Origin: a virus
Strand: one strand, 5' to 3'
Virus record (IMG/VR): IMGVR_UViG_3300047667_000629
Location: 1 to 35,134 of that record
Length of the DNA: 35,134 nt
In this document: positions 1 to 7,211 of the stretch, piece after piece
Numbering within the stretch: the stretch's first letter is position 1
Layout of the letters: each line of letters starts with the position of its first letter
The notes under the pieces: model-generated
What the model was told of the DNA's origin: nothing
Databases searched by the model: none
Seen by the model: only the letters and a program-made list of their open reading frames with translations
Program-made: the position numbers and the translations under genes

Positions 1-93
1 GGAGCTTATTTTGCCATTGACTTTCGATACTTCTTTCCTACTGCCAAGGAAGACAAGAGGCCCAAGGTTAGGGTCGTCAAGTATAGGGGATAA
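1..93 (+). CDS. C-terminal end of a host protein (partial)
   Basis: Frame 1 reads about 30 residues without interruption and ends at TAA (91-93). The peptide is protein-like, with aromatic beta-strand-like residues followed by a basic tail ending KVRVVKYRG. I read it as the end of a host gene. The stop codon overlaps the first bases of the phage terminal motif, so the stop may be supplied by the phage and the gene may be interrupted. The product is not recognised. Confidence 0.45.
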   Translation, partial: GAYFAIDFRYFFPTAKEDKRPKVRVVKYRG

Positions 94-107
94 AACCAAA
101 GGCACAA
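92..107 (+). repeat. Left-end transposase site candidate (L1)
   Basis: AAAACCAAAGGCACAA matches the reverse complement of the two right-end motifs at 14 to 15 of 16 positions. A degenerate further copy may lie at 182-196 (one gap, two mismatches). Mu-type transposases bind several such sites inside each end. Assignment to MuA binding is inferred from position and inverted orientation. Confidence 0.6.
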
Positions 108-205
108 GTAAACAAAGCAAAAGAAGCCCGAAAAAAGCCCGTTAAATAAGCGATTGAAAGCAATACACCACGAGAGGCCCGAAAAACAAAGCGCAATAAA
201 AACCC

Positions 206-270
206 CATTCGGATGCGATTCGTGTGCGATTCGAACGCCATTCAATGTCGATTCAAATTCATTTGATTGG
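206..270 (+). repeat. 11-bp phased ATTC array, left copy
   Basis: Five units of the form [C/G]ATTC[G/A]NNNN[C] begin exactly 11 bp apart, with ATTC at 207, 218, 229, 240 and 251. A sixth degenerate unit (ATTT at 261) is one base out of phase. The array lies between the left terminus and the end of the repressor gene and overlaps its last codons. The core at 229-243 (ATTCGAACGCCATTC) recurs in the middle and near the right end of the phage. The 11-bp phase puts every unit on nearly the same face of the helix, which suggests cooperative protein binding. Confidence 0.7.
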
Positions 271-750
271 ATCCGCTCCTGGCTTATCCTGGTCTATCTG
301 CGATTTGATCTCCAGAAGTTCAGCACGAAGCTGCTCCACCTCTAGGCGCAGCTCCTTCGTAAGTTCTGCCACGTTCAAGAATAACCTCCCGCCAAGCACC
401 TGAACCTCCACCGCCTCATTGTTTTCATTTCCTTCCAGGCGCTCTCCTCTCTCTTCTGCACCTCTCTGAATTTTTAGTGTTGGGGTGACAGTTGGGGTGA
501 CAGTTGGGGTGACATTTTTATCTTCATTCTGAAGCATTTCACCCTCTCCAGTAAGCAGCCACCGCGCGTTGATTTGCGGATACATGACGCTAAACCTTTC
601 CAAAAGCTCAGCGCTGGGCGTTCTACCCTGGTTTATTTTACTCAATACAGAGTCAGAAGTGCCCATCTCTTTTGCTGCCGCATACCGCGACAGGCCGACC
701 TTTTTGATCGCTTGAAGGAATCGTCTAGATAAATTTTTTGCCCTTTCCAT
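259..750 (-). CDS. Phage repressor (C-like, XRE-type HTH)
   Basis: Codes for 163 residues. Residues about 5-60 form an XRE-type helix-turn-helix (SRYAAAKEMGTSDSVLSKIN), followed by a region ending in RWLLTGEGEML that is typical of short Bacteroidota phage repressors. The middle holds repeated TVTP units encoded by three 12-bp repeats. The C-terminus is a predicted coiled coil (ELTKELRLEVEQLRAELLEIK). It probably keeps the prophage silent by binding the palindrome at 779-800. A longer start at 822 is possible but would cover the operator and the early promoter, so the ATG at 750 is preferred. The gene points away from the transposition genes, as repressor c does in Mu. Confidence 0.85.
   Translation of the reverse strand: MERAKNLSRRFLQAIKKVGLSRYAAAKEMGTSDSVLSKINQGRTPSAELLERFSVMYPQINARWLLTGEGEMLQNEDKNVTPTVTPTVTPTLKIQRGAEERGERLEGNENNEAVEVQVLGGRLFLNVAELTKELRLEVEQLRAELLEIKSQIDQDKPGADPIK
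479..514 (-). repeat. Three tandem 12-bp repeats inside the repressor gene
   Basis: GTTGGGGTGACA is present three times in perfect tandem (479-490, 491-502, 503-514). It encodes repeated TVTP tetrapeptides in the linker between the DNA-binding domain and the C-terminal coiled coil. Gain or loss of a unit by slippage keeps the frame and changes linker length by four residues. Confidence 0.9.
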
Positions 751-781
751 TTGGATACTACTTTCCAATCGTTTAGGTTTG
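750..781 (+). promoter_or_regulatory. Early promoter (Bacteroidota type)
   Basis: TTTG at 750-753 is followed after 20 nt by TAGGTTTG at 774-781, an exact match to the TAnnTTTG -7 box used by Bacteroidota primary sigma factor. It points rightward into the Ner-like gene and the transposition operon. The -7 box overlaps the left arm of the palindrome at 779-800, so a protein bound there would block transcription. Confidence 0.75.
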
Positions 782-800
782 TCCCAATAAATAGGGACAA
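779..800. promoter_or_regulatory. Palindromic operator between repressor and Ner genes
   Basis: TTGTCCC (779-785) and GGGACAA (794-800) form perfect 7-bp arms with an 8-bp AT-rich spacer. The palindrome covers the early -7 box and expected transcription start and ends 6 bp before the Ner ATG. It is the natural target for the repressor, the Ner-like protein, or both. Confidence 0.75.
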
Positions 801-805
801 CAAAT

Positions 806-1006
806 ATGAACAAAATTTCCATAGTTAGCGAATCTCTTCAGCACGGGGACCTGAGCTGGATCTCCAAGCAGACGACAATTCCATTCGATACAGTGCGCGC
901 AGTAATGGCTGGTAAAAGGAACTGGGACACCCCGAAAGGTCGCCGCATCAAGAAGGTCGCGGAGCTTTTAATAATGAGCCGCGAAGAGCTAAAAAAAGCA
1001 ATTTGA
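806..1006 (+). CDS. Ner-like HTH regulator
   Basis: A small basic protein of 66 residues. It is mostly helical with a likely helix-turn-helix around ISKQTTIPFDTVRAVMAGKRNW and a second helix pair in the C-terminal half. It is the first gene of the early operon, divergent from the repressor, which is the position of ner in Mu. There Ner limits early and repressor transcription. The stop overlaps the TTG start of the transposase gene (TTGA), implying translational coupling. Function is assigned from position and fold, as overall similarity to Ner is not evident by eye. Confidence 0.65.
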   Translation: MNKISIVSESLQHGDLSWISKQTTIPFDTVRAVMAGKRNWDTPKGRRIKKVAELLIMSREELKKAI

Positions 1007-2934
1007 TCTATCAGGACGACATACTGTATCTGCACTACGCAGACCTTGCTCCTGACCCCATCAGCGAAAGCGCCTACAAGCAAGGCAAGCGTCGCGGGAA
1101 CTTTCAAGTCCAAGGCCGTGGCGGCAATGGGCGCGAAGTTCTCATCGCCTATGAGTCACTGCCATCCAAATGGAAGGCAAAGCTCGCCGACAAGTACGGC
1201 GACCTCTACAGCTACTGCTCTGCGCAGATCATCAAGCCGCACCTGGTCTACTCAGACAAGGATGCTGAAACCATCAAGAACTTCATCACCTCCAAGGAGG
1301 AGCACCTTCCAGAAGAAGCGCAAGAAGCCTACCGCACCGCCTGCGCCTACCTCACACTGATGGCCATGAACAAGAGAGCCGCCCAGATCAAGAAGCTCGG
1401 CTTCCCTTCGAAGGGACAGCTCACGGACTCCATCCAGCGCTTGATCCAGGCCGAAGGAATCAAGCTACCATCCAACTACTCGAACCTCAAGCGAAAGCTC
1501 CGAGAATACGAAGAGAACGGAGCCACTGCCGTGATCTCTGGCAGATGGGGGAATTCGAACACCGAGAAGATCACAGAAGAGATCGAGAAGTGGATGGTGC
1601 TCGAAATGTGCCGCACACGCTTGAGTCCAGAGTCGGTTCACCAGCGCTACATGAAAGTGGCCAAGGATCTCGGCTTCAGGACTGACATCAGCGCCGAAGC
1701 ATTCAAGCACCGACTTGCTCAGCCTCACCTCTTCCAGCTCATCTCTCTGAAGCGATACGGCAAGAAGGACGTCAGAAGCAAAACAGGGCAGACCTTCAAG
1801 ATCGCGCCGCCAGTATATTCAAACGACTACTGGCAAGGAGATGGATCTGCCATTGATCTCGCCTTCAGAAATGAAGCAGGCAAGATCGGCATGGCCACCG
1901 TCTACATCGTAGTGGACGTGCTCACTGAGTCGATCATCGGCTGGTCGATCAACGAAGGAAAAAACAGAGAAGACTTCCAGCTTCAGCTCAAGGCATTCCG
2001 CCACGCGGTGAGAACCACAGGCTCCAAGCCTTACCAGTTGAAGTACGACAAACAGAAGGGCCACCTCACTGAGGAGGCGCAAAAGTTCTATGATTCACTT
2101 GCCACAGTCCACTTCCCGTCCAGAGCATACCGCTCTTCGAGTCGGAGAGTGGAGGGCATCTTCGGAAGACTCCAGCGCCAGATCCTGGCAGAGTACCCAT
2201 TCTGGACAGGGTTCGGACGCCACACCAGCAGCAAGCTCGCCAACTGGTACGACGCCGACAAGATGAACCGCAACCTCCACAACCTCCCGAACTACGAGGA
2301 GCTGTGCCAATTGTGGGAGGTTATCGTGAACGACTGGAACGCAGCAACGCACCCGAACAAGAAAGCATCCAGAGCCGAGTTCTACCAGTCGCGAAAGGAT
2401 CCAAAGGTTCCAGCAGTAGAGCTGCCAGAGATGGTGGAGATGTTCTTCAACGTGACCAAGCCAATGAAGTACCAGGCGAACGGCATCACGCTGACACGGA
2501 AGGGACACTCGACCACGTATGTGGTGTACAACGAGAAGGGACTGGTGGACTACAAGTTCCGCGAGAAGTACCTCAAGGCCGCGCTCCATGTCAAGTACGA
2601 CCCAGAATTTGAATATCCAGAGGTGGAGCTGTACGCTCCAACACCCAGCGGAGATATGCGCTTCGTCGCAACAGCACAGCCAGCCAGAGAGACCCACGAC
2701 GTGGTGAAGTACCTGGAGCCAGGCGAGCGCCAGTACATAGACGAAGAACTTCAGAACGAGGACGACTTCTACACGCACCTGGATACAAAGGCCAACGCTC
2801 TCGGATACGACGAGACAGAGGTGATGACATCCTGGCGCTCGAAGATCGGCCTCAGACCTACCAAGAAAAAACAAACAGTTGACGCCGCCACGGATACCCG
2901 CAGCGATGAAGACTTTCTCCTTGATCAATTATAA
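1003..2934 (+). CDS. MuA-type DDE transposase (A protein)
   Basis: Codes for 643 residues, close to Mu A (663). The N-terminal part (about 1-65) resembles the Mu-type DNA-binding domain (GREVLIAYESLPSKWKAKL), followed by helical end-binding regions to about 260. The RNase H-like core holds an apparent catalytic triad: D280 in YWQGDGSAI, D349 in LKYDKQKGH and E384 in SSRRVEGIFGRL. A Mu-type C-terminal beta-barrel region with TLTRKGHSTTYVVY follows, and the tail should contact MuB. The start is TTG at 1003, overlapping the Ner stop. It cuts and joins the phage ends during integration and replicative transposition. Confidence 0.95.
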   Translation: MIYQDDILYLHYADLAPDPISESAYKQGKRRGNFQVQGRGGNGREVLIAYESLPSKWKAKLADKYGDLYSYCSAQIIKPHLVYSDKDAETIKNFITSKEEHLPEEAQEAYRTACAYLTLMAMNKRAAQIKKLGFPSKGQLTDSIQRLIQAEGIKLPSNYSNLKRKLREYEENGATAVISGRWGNSNTEKITEEIEKWMVLEMCRTRLSPESVHQRYMKVAKDLGFRTDISAEAFKHRLAQPHLFQLISLKRYGKKDVRSKTGQTFKIAPPVYSNDYWQGDGSAIDLAFRNEAGKIGMATVYIVVDVLTESIIGWSINEGKNREDFQLQLKAFRHAVRTTGSKPYQLKYDKQKGHLTEEAQKFYDSLATVHFPSRAYRSSSRRVEGIFGRLQRQILAEYPFWTGFGRHTSSKLANWYDADKMNRNLHNLPNYEELCQLWEVIVNDWNAATHPNKKASRAEFYQSRKDPKVPAVELPEMVEMFFNVTKPMKYQANGITLTRKGHSTTYVVYNEKGLVDYKFREKYLKAALHVKYDPEFEYPEVELYAPTPSGDMRFVATAQPARETHDVVKYLEPGERQYIDEELQNEDDFYTHLDTKANALGYDETEVMTSWRSKIGLRPTKKKQTVDAATDTRSDEDFLLDQL

Positions 2935-2952
2935 ACACCAAAACCCAAAACA

Positions 2953-3813
2953 ATGAATGCACCGCTAGAACAAATCAGAGAATTAACACTGGAGAAGATC
3001 CAGTCCACAGGACTCTCACAGCGAAGGTATGCCAAGCAGGCAGGCTGCGCAGCCTCCACTATCACCGCGCTAAAAAATCGCGAGTGGTCAAAGTTTGGTG
3101 ACGACATGATCCAGAAGCTGGCCATCGCCTGCGGATACAACTCGCTAAGCTGGAAGACCGCCGAGACCACCAACATGAGACTGGTCTCATCTATCTGCAA
3201 CCGCGCACAGAGCCAGTCCATCTCGATGGCCATCACCGACATCGCTGGACGAGGGAAGACTCAAGGGTTCAAGGAATACACCAAGAGCCACAGGAATGTC
3301 TTCCACCTGAACTGCGCCGCCCACTGGACGAATAAGCTCTTTATGGAGAAGCTACTCCAGGAGCTAGGAGTGGACGGCAGCGCCCACGCTACCAGTAAGA
3401 AGTGCGAGATCGCCATCCAGGCACTGGCCCGCGTAGAGAAGCCGCTCCTCATTATCGACGAGGCTGACAAGCTGCGCGACTCCTCGCTGCTCTTCTTCAT
3501 TGAGATATACAACAGACTCGACGGCTACTGTGGAGTGATCCTGTCAGGCCAGAAGAATCTGGAGAAGAACATCGACAAAGGCCGCAAGCGCGACAAGCGT
3601 GGCTATAACGAGATATACTCTCGCATTGGTCGCCGCTTCATTGAGCTGAAGGCTGTGAGCCTGTCAGACACGGAGGCCATCTGCAAAGCGAATGGAATCA
3701 TCGAGCCGCAGCACATCAATGAGATTTACAACGACAGCGAAGGAGATCTCCGCAGAGTGAAGCGAGCCATCGAGGTGCTCCAGACCAAACTCAACAAAGC
3801 CGTCCCAGTATGA
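2953..3813 (+). CDS. MuB-type transposition ATPase (target selector)
   Basis: Codes for 286 residues. An N-terminal helix-turn-helix (about 20-45, LSQRRYAKQAGCAASTITAL) precedes an AAA+ core. Walker A is DIAGRGKT ending near residue 103, and Walker B is LLIIDEAD with D169 and E170. Mu B uses the same layout: an HTH domain and an ATPase that forms filaments on target DNA, delivers it to MuA and stimulates strand transfer. The ATG follows an A-rich leader without a Shine-Dalgarno sequence. The next gene starts at the stop (ATGA overlap). Confidence 0.92.
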   Translation: MNAPLEQIRELTLEKIQSTGLSQRRYAKQAGCAASTITALKNREWSKFGDDMIQKLAIACGYNSLSWKTAETTNMRLVSSICNRAQSQSISMAITDIAGRGKTQGFKEYTKSHRNVFHLNCAAHWTNKLFMEKLLQELGVDGSAHATSKKCEIAIQALARVEKPLLIIDEADKLRDSSLLFFIEIYNRLDGYCGVILSGQKNLEKNIDKGRKRDKRGYNEIYSRIGRRFIELKAVSLSDTEAICKANGIIEPQHINEIYNDSEGDLRRVKRAIEVLQTKLNKAVPV

Positions 3814-4187
3814 AAACCAAGGCCACAATCAGAACCAAGGCACTCACAGAGAGCGCCGTGAACGGATCCAACATTCGCCAGCGGGCGAAGATGACCCAGG
3901 ACGACTACGGTCTGCTATTCCTGGACACGGGCTGCGCCTTCATCGAGCACTTGTTCGATTTGCCAGGCTACGAGGACATGATGGACTTCTACCTCCGCGA
4001 CACTGCCTCCAGGTACTGGAAGTGGTGGAGAGCTGAGTGGATGAACCACGAGCGCTATGTCTACCGAGAGGTTCAGGACTGCTGGCGCAAGGATAGCAGC
4101 GAAACCATCAAGAACCTCTTCAAGGAAATGATCACATCAAACCTAGTACATAAGTCTTTTATGAATCACGTCAAAAACCTCATTTAA
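3810..4187 (+). CDS. Conserved early protein, unknown function
   Basis: Codes for 125 residues and overlaps the MuB stop by 4 nt, so it is translationally coupled. The N-terminus is basic, the middle is rich in aromatic and acidic residues (DDYGLLFLDTGCAFIEHLF, YWKWWRAEW), and the protein appears all-helical. No signal peptide or membrane segment is visible. No known family is recognised. Its place right after MuB suggests a role in early replication or host takeover, but this is inference from position only. Confidence 0.75.
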   Translation: MKTKATIRTKALTESAVNGSNIRQRAKMTQDDYGLLFLDTGCAFIEHLFDLPGYEDMMDFYLRDTASRYWKWWRAEWMNHERYVYREVQDCWRKDSSETIKNLFKEMITSNLVHKSFMNHVKNLI

Positions 4188-4188
4188 C

Positions 4189-4449
4189 ATGAAACGAGCA
4201 AGGAACAACAGCGTCCAAAACCGCACCAACTACGAAGAGAAAATCGCCACAGCGAAGGCCCGCATCGAGAAACTCGAAAAGGACTACAACTGTATGGGCG
4301 ACAATTGGCTCACCGACATCCGCGCGATCCACAACCTCCAGGTGAATGTCTCCATCTGGAAGAAGGTCGTGAACAACCTTCGCCACCACATCCCATCCCA
4401 CGGAGAGCCTGTGGGATCCTTTCAAAATTCAAATTTAGTAATACAGTAA
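4189..4449 (+). CDS. Small coiled-coil early protein, unknown
   Basis: Codes for 86 residues, starting 1 nt after the previous stop with a TTTAAC leader. Residues about 14-32 form a likely coiled coil (NYEEKIATAKARIEKLEKDY), followed by a basic helical segment. The final 12 residues lie in locally AT-rich DNA that also serves as the leader of the next gene. The family is not recognised. Confidence 0.7.
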   Translation: MKRARNNSVQNRTNYEEKIATAKARIEKLEKDYNCMGDNWLTDIRAIHNLQVNVSIWKKVVNNLRHHIPSHGEPVGSFQNSNLVIQ

Positions 4450-4451
4450 CG

Positions 4452-5060
4452 ATGAAAACATGGACAGACGAGAAGGGCCACGAGATCCCATACTCAAGAA
4501 TCACAAAGCTGGAGAAGCGCACCCAGCGCGAGACGAAGAAGCTCCTGCGCAAAGCTCAAAGCATCAACACAAAGCTGGTGGACTTCAAGACAGAGGTCGC
4601 CATCATTGCAGAGGAGCTATGGATCTCTACCATCCAGGAGGCTGGCTCCAAAACGAAGGACAGCAAGGGCAATATCACCATCTACAACTTCGACCGCTCC
4701 ATCAAGATGGAGGTCAATGTGGCCACGCCGATCAAGTTCGACGACGCGCTGATCGCAGTGGCCCGCGAGAAGTTCAACGAGTTCCTGGATGTCAGCACGG
4801 CCAATGTCGAGGACTTTATGAAGGAGATGATTCACAGCGCATTTGAAACGAGTCGAGGACAACTGGACACGAAGCAAGTGATGGATCTCGTGAGCCTGCG
4901 CAAGCGAGTAGACCGCGCCAGGTTCCCGCTCTTCCATGAGGCCATTGATCTCATCGAGGACAGCATCCGCCGACCAAGTTCGAAGAAGTACTTCAGGATC
5001 TGGTACAAGGACGAGGCCAATGAGTACCAGATCGTTGATCTAAATTTCAGTTCCATCTGA
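4452..5060 (+). CDS. DUF3164-like early protein
   Basis: Codes for 202 residues. The start at 4452 follows an AT-rich leader; an upstream in-frame start at 4305 would overlap the previous gene and its extra residues are not protein-like. The sequence begins WTDEKGHEIPYSRITKLEK and continues with a helical region. A beta segment (NITIYNFDRSIKMEVNVATPI) follows, then another helical stretch. This matches the DUF3164 family found in the early region of Mu-like phages. Its molecular role is unknown. The final TGA overlaps a possible ATG of the next gene. Confidence 0.8.
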   Translation: MKTWTDEKGHEIPYSRITKLEKRTQRETKKLLRKAQSINTKLVDFKTEVAIIAEELWISTIQEAGSKTKDSKGNITIYNFDRSIKMEVNVATPIKFDDALIAVAREKFNEFLDVSTANVEDFMKEMIHSAFETSRGQLDTKQVMDLVSLRKRVDRARFPLFHEAIDLIEDSIRRPSSKKYFRIWYKDEANEYQIVDLNFSSI

Positions 5061-5092
5061 TGCTTCCGAATAGCATCACAACCATAAACAAA

Positions 5093-5581
5093 ATGAAACA
5101 AGCAGCTAAATGGGCCTTTTTCACTGGCCTCCTTATACTTTTATCTATCGCCTGCCAGGCACAGCTCACCATCAAGGGAGAGCTGAGATCTCACAGCCCT
5201 GCCGTGATCACACTCACACACCAGAGCGATGGCAACAGCTACCCACTCTATCACCTCAAGAGCAAGGAGAAGATGGTGGACAACGAGCTGGTCTACGTTA
5301 CAAAGTACCGCTTCCCGTGGTCGTTCGAAAAGAATTATAGTTATAGCCTAGTATTCGAAGACGGCACCGTGAGCAAGACGATCATCATTCACGGGCCAGT
5401 GCCAGAAGGGATCCATCCCGTGCAGCGCCTCGACGTGATCGTTGACCTCACCAACATGACCACCGCCGACGAGACTCTCGTGATCTACTGGAGCGAGAAG
5501 CACGACGAGTACTGGCAGCGCCCGCTCTACGAGCTGGACAAAATAAACGATGAAGCCTTCCGACCTCTCTCCGCCAACTGA
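5093..5581 (+). CDS. Secreted beta-rich protein, unknown
   Basis: Codes for 162 residues from the ATG at 5093; an ATG at 5060 overlaps the previous stop but would put 11 polar residues before the signal. The N-terminus is a signal peptide: KQAAK, a hydrophobic core (WAFFTGLLILLSI), then ACQAQ, a likely signal peptidase I site typical of Bacteroidota. The mature part is beta-rich (QLTIKGELRSHSPAVITLTH, YSYSLVFEDGTVSKTIIIHG). It would act in the periplasm or at the surface. An exported protein amid replication genes is unusual; superinfection exclusion is one speculation. Family not recognised. Confidence 0.72.
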   Translation: MKQAAKWAFFTGLLILLSIACQAQLTIKGELRSHSPAVITLTHQSDGNSYPLYHLKSKEKMVDNELVYVTKYRFPWSFEKNYSYSLVFEDGTVSKTIIIHGPVPEGIHPVQRLDVIVDLTNMTTADETLVIYWSEKHDEYWQRPLYELDKINDEAFRPLSAN

Positions 5582-5796
5582 TGGCAAGCGGAGTGTCACT
5601 GGACGATCAGATCGCGGAGGTCAACAGAGAGCTGAAGCTCCGCCTGAAGATGTACCCGAAATGGATGAGCCTCGGACAGCTCAAGCGAGCCGACGCCAAC
5701 AAGCAATACAACGCCCTCCTGGCTACACGCAACAGCCTGGAGCGGCTTCAAGGAATCGAAGAAGGACAACAGGCCAGCCTGTCCCTTGAAGAGTAA
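5581..5796 (+). CDS. Small conserved phage protein, unknown
   Basis: Codes for 71 residues and starts on the last base of the previous stop (TGATG overlap). The pattern VSLDDQIAEVNRELKLRLKMYPKWMSLGQL followed by a charged helix resembles a widespread small phage protein with the core EVxRELxLRxxxYPxW. Its function is unknown. It is mostly helical and soluble. It precedes the tRNA-like element. Confidence 0.72.
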   Translation: MASGVSLDDQIAEVNRELKLRLKMYPKWMSLGQLKRADANKQYNALLATRNSLERLQGIEEGQQASLSLEE

Positions 5797-5803
5797 GCTC
5801 TCA

Positions 5804-5854
5804 TCCCCTTGCCAGTCGGTGGCGCACCAGGTTCGAGTCCTGAATGGGGAGCCA
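5804..5854 (+). ncRNA. tRNA-like element lacking an anticodon arm
   Basis: The 51 nt fold as a mini-tRNA. The acceptor stem is TCCCCTT (5804-5810) with ATGGGGA (5844-5850), 6 of 7 pairs. The D arm is GCC-AGTCGGT-GGC (5811-5823), with the GG of the D loop. The T arm is CCAGG-TTCGAGT-CCTGA (5827-5843), 4 of 5 pairs with a canonical TTCGAGT loop. The discriminator is G5851 and CCA (5852-5854) is encoded. The anticodon arm and variable loop are absent. It fills the gap between two early genes and cannot decode. It may be a decayed tRNA or a processing signal for RNase P and CCA-recognising enzymes in the early mRNA. Confidence 0.55.
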
Positions 5855-5875
5855 ATAAATTAACACCGCCGCAAT

Positions 5876-6520
5876 ATGACCAAAGTACTAGGAGTAAACC
5901 AGGTGCTCCAGAAAAACTACCGCATCCTGGAAGAGATCCCGCAGTGGATCACCGACACCGTCGGAGTCCTTCCAGATCCTTTCCACATCCAAGTGATCGG
6001 CAAACCGAAGAACGGGAAGACCTCCTTCGTGATGCAGCTCGTGAAGTCGCTGGCCTCACGGTACGACATATTCTACAGCAGCCTGGAGGAGGGCGACAGT
6101 AAAACGATCCAGGACGCCTTCAAGCGCGTGAACATGACGGAAGTCGCTGGCAAGGTAATGCTGGGCGATGGCTTCTACTTCAACCAGCTCATGGAGTACC
6201 TCCGTGGCCCTGGTCGCCGCAAGAAGATCGTCGTGATCGACTCGCTCGACTACATGAAGCTGACCAAACTCCAGTACATCAAACTGATCGAGACCTTTCC
6301 CAGGAAGAGCTTCATCATCATCTGCTGGGGAGGCATGAAGGCCCGCGAGTTCGTCTGTGACGACTACTATGGCAACCAGATCAAGTACATGATGGGCGCC
6401 ATCGTCGGCGTGTCCAGCTTCAAGACCCACACCGTGGGGAGATACGGCCCCTGCGAGAGCCACACCATCTGGGCGGAAGGCGCCAAAGTTCAACACGCAA
6501 AACAACTCCAATTAATATGA
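5876..6520 (+). CDS. RecA/DnaB-like P-loop ATPase
   Basis: Codes for 214 residues. Walker A is GKPKNGKT at 42-49 and Walker B is IVVIDSLD at 118-125, with strand FIIICWGG near 147-154 as the next core strand. This order fits a RecA/RadA/DnaB-type ATPase with a single domain. The C-terminus lacks an obvious DNA-binding extension. In the early operon it may serve in replication, recombination or host takeover; the exact partner cannot be told. It follows the tRNA-like element after a short AT-rich leader and overlaps the next gene by 4 nt. Confidence 0.78.
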   Translation: MTKVLGVNQVLQKNYRILEEIPQWITDTVGVLPDPFHIQVIGKPKNGKTSFVMQLVKSLASRYDIFYSSLEEGDSKTIQDAFKRVNMTEVAGKVMLGDGFYFNQLMEYLRGPGRRKKIVVIDSLDYMKLTKLQYIKLIETFPRKSFIIICWGGMKAREFVCDDYYGNQIKYMMGAIVGVSSFKTHTVGRYGPCESHTIWAEGAKVQHAKQLQLI

Positions 6521-6909
6521 GCAAATTCGCCCGCTTTTTTGCTGCGCTCAAGGCAGCCGAGCAACAAATAAAGCAGAAGATCGACCGCCACGATCTCATT
6601 CACGACTTCACCAAAGGCCGCACCCAGTCGCTCACCGATCTGTCGATGGGCGAGCTGAACGAGCTGATCACTCAGCTCGGCGCACAGAATTACGACCCCT
6701 GTGATCGGATGCGCAAGAAGATCATCTCCATGCTGAAGTACCAGGGATACCAGCTACCAAGCGGCAAGGCCGACATGGTGCGGATCTACGCCTTCATTCT
6801 AAAGTACGGCTACCTCCACAAACACCTGAACGAATACTCGGAGGAGGATCTTCCCAAACTCGTGTACCAAGCCGAGACAATGAAAAAGAAATACATCGCA
6901 AACCTATGA
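6517..6909 (+). CDS. Possible GemA/gp16-like regulator (DUF1018-like)
   Basis: Codes for 130 helical residues. The layout (LIHDFTKGRTQSLTDLSMGELNELI, then RMRKKIISMLKY, DMVRIYAFILKYGYLHKHLNEYSEEDLPKLV) recalls gp16/GemA-type early proteins of Mu-like phages. Those have paired helical repeats and a C-terminal segment in which leucines follow an SxxEL motif. Mu GemA affects host gyrase and transcription. The similarity is by pattern only. It overlaps both neighbours by 4 nt (ATGA), so it is co-translated. Confidence 0.5.
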   Translation: MSKFARFFAALKAAEQQIKQKIDRHDLIHDFTKGRTQSLTDLSMGELNELITQLGAQNYDPCDRMRKKIISMLKYQGYQLPSGKADMVRIYAFILKYGYLHKHLNEYSEEDLPKLVYQAETMKKKYIANL

Positions 6910-7211
6910 GAGAGCACACCATCAAAGTCACGCACTGCGGCCTTCAGGCGCTGGTCAATACACTGGAGAGCGAGCAGCTCCCCAGCCCTCACAGCAAAGG
7001 GATCGACAAATTACTGGAGAGCCTCAAGGTGAGCCTCATCATTCGCTTCCGCAAGAAGCTGCTGGTGTCGCAACCTACCTACAAGTTCAAGCTGCCGATG
7101 CACGAAGCGCTAGGACTCCAGGAGATCCTCGGCCTCTGCCTCACTCAAGGCCATTTCGAGTACAACGAGATGAACCAGCTCACTGCCAGAATAGACCAGT
7201 ACTACGCATGA
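6906..7211 (+). CDS. Small early protein, unknown
   Basis: Codes for 101 residues, coupled to both neighbours by 4-nt overlaps. It has two likely helical halves, with a basic centre (IIRFRKKLLVSQPTYKFKLPMHEALGLQEIL). No membrane segment, metal site or known motif is visible. The family is not recognised. Confidence 0.7.
   Translation: MREHTIKVTHCGLQALVNTLESEQLPSPHSKGIDKLLESLKVSLIIRFRKKLLVSQPTYKFKLPMHEALGLQEILGLCLTQGHFEYNEMNQLTARIDQYYA

Noticed and set aside
6-245. Leftward frame of 79 codons across the left end
   Set aside because: It runs through the end motif and the phased array, has low-complexity hydrophobic composition and overlaps a better host frame. It is treated as a shadow.
206-270. 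CRISPR-like reading of the left repeat array
   Set aside because: The units are 11 bp with no spacers, and there are no cas genes.
2095-2928. Long leftward open frame opposite the transposase gene
   Set aside because: It mirrors a strong MuA coding frame, and its translation is rich in Leu, Val and His as expected of an antisense shadow.
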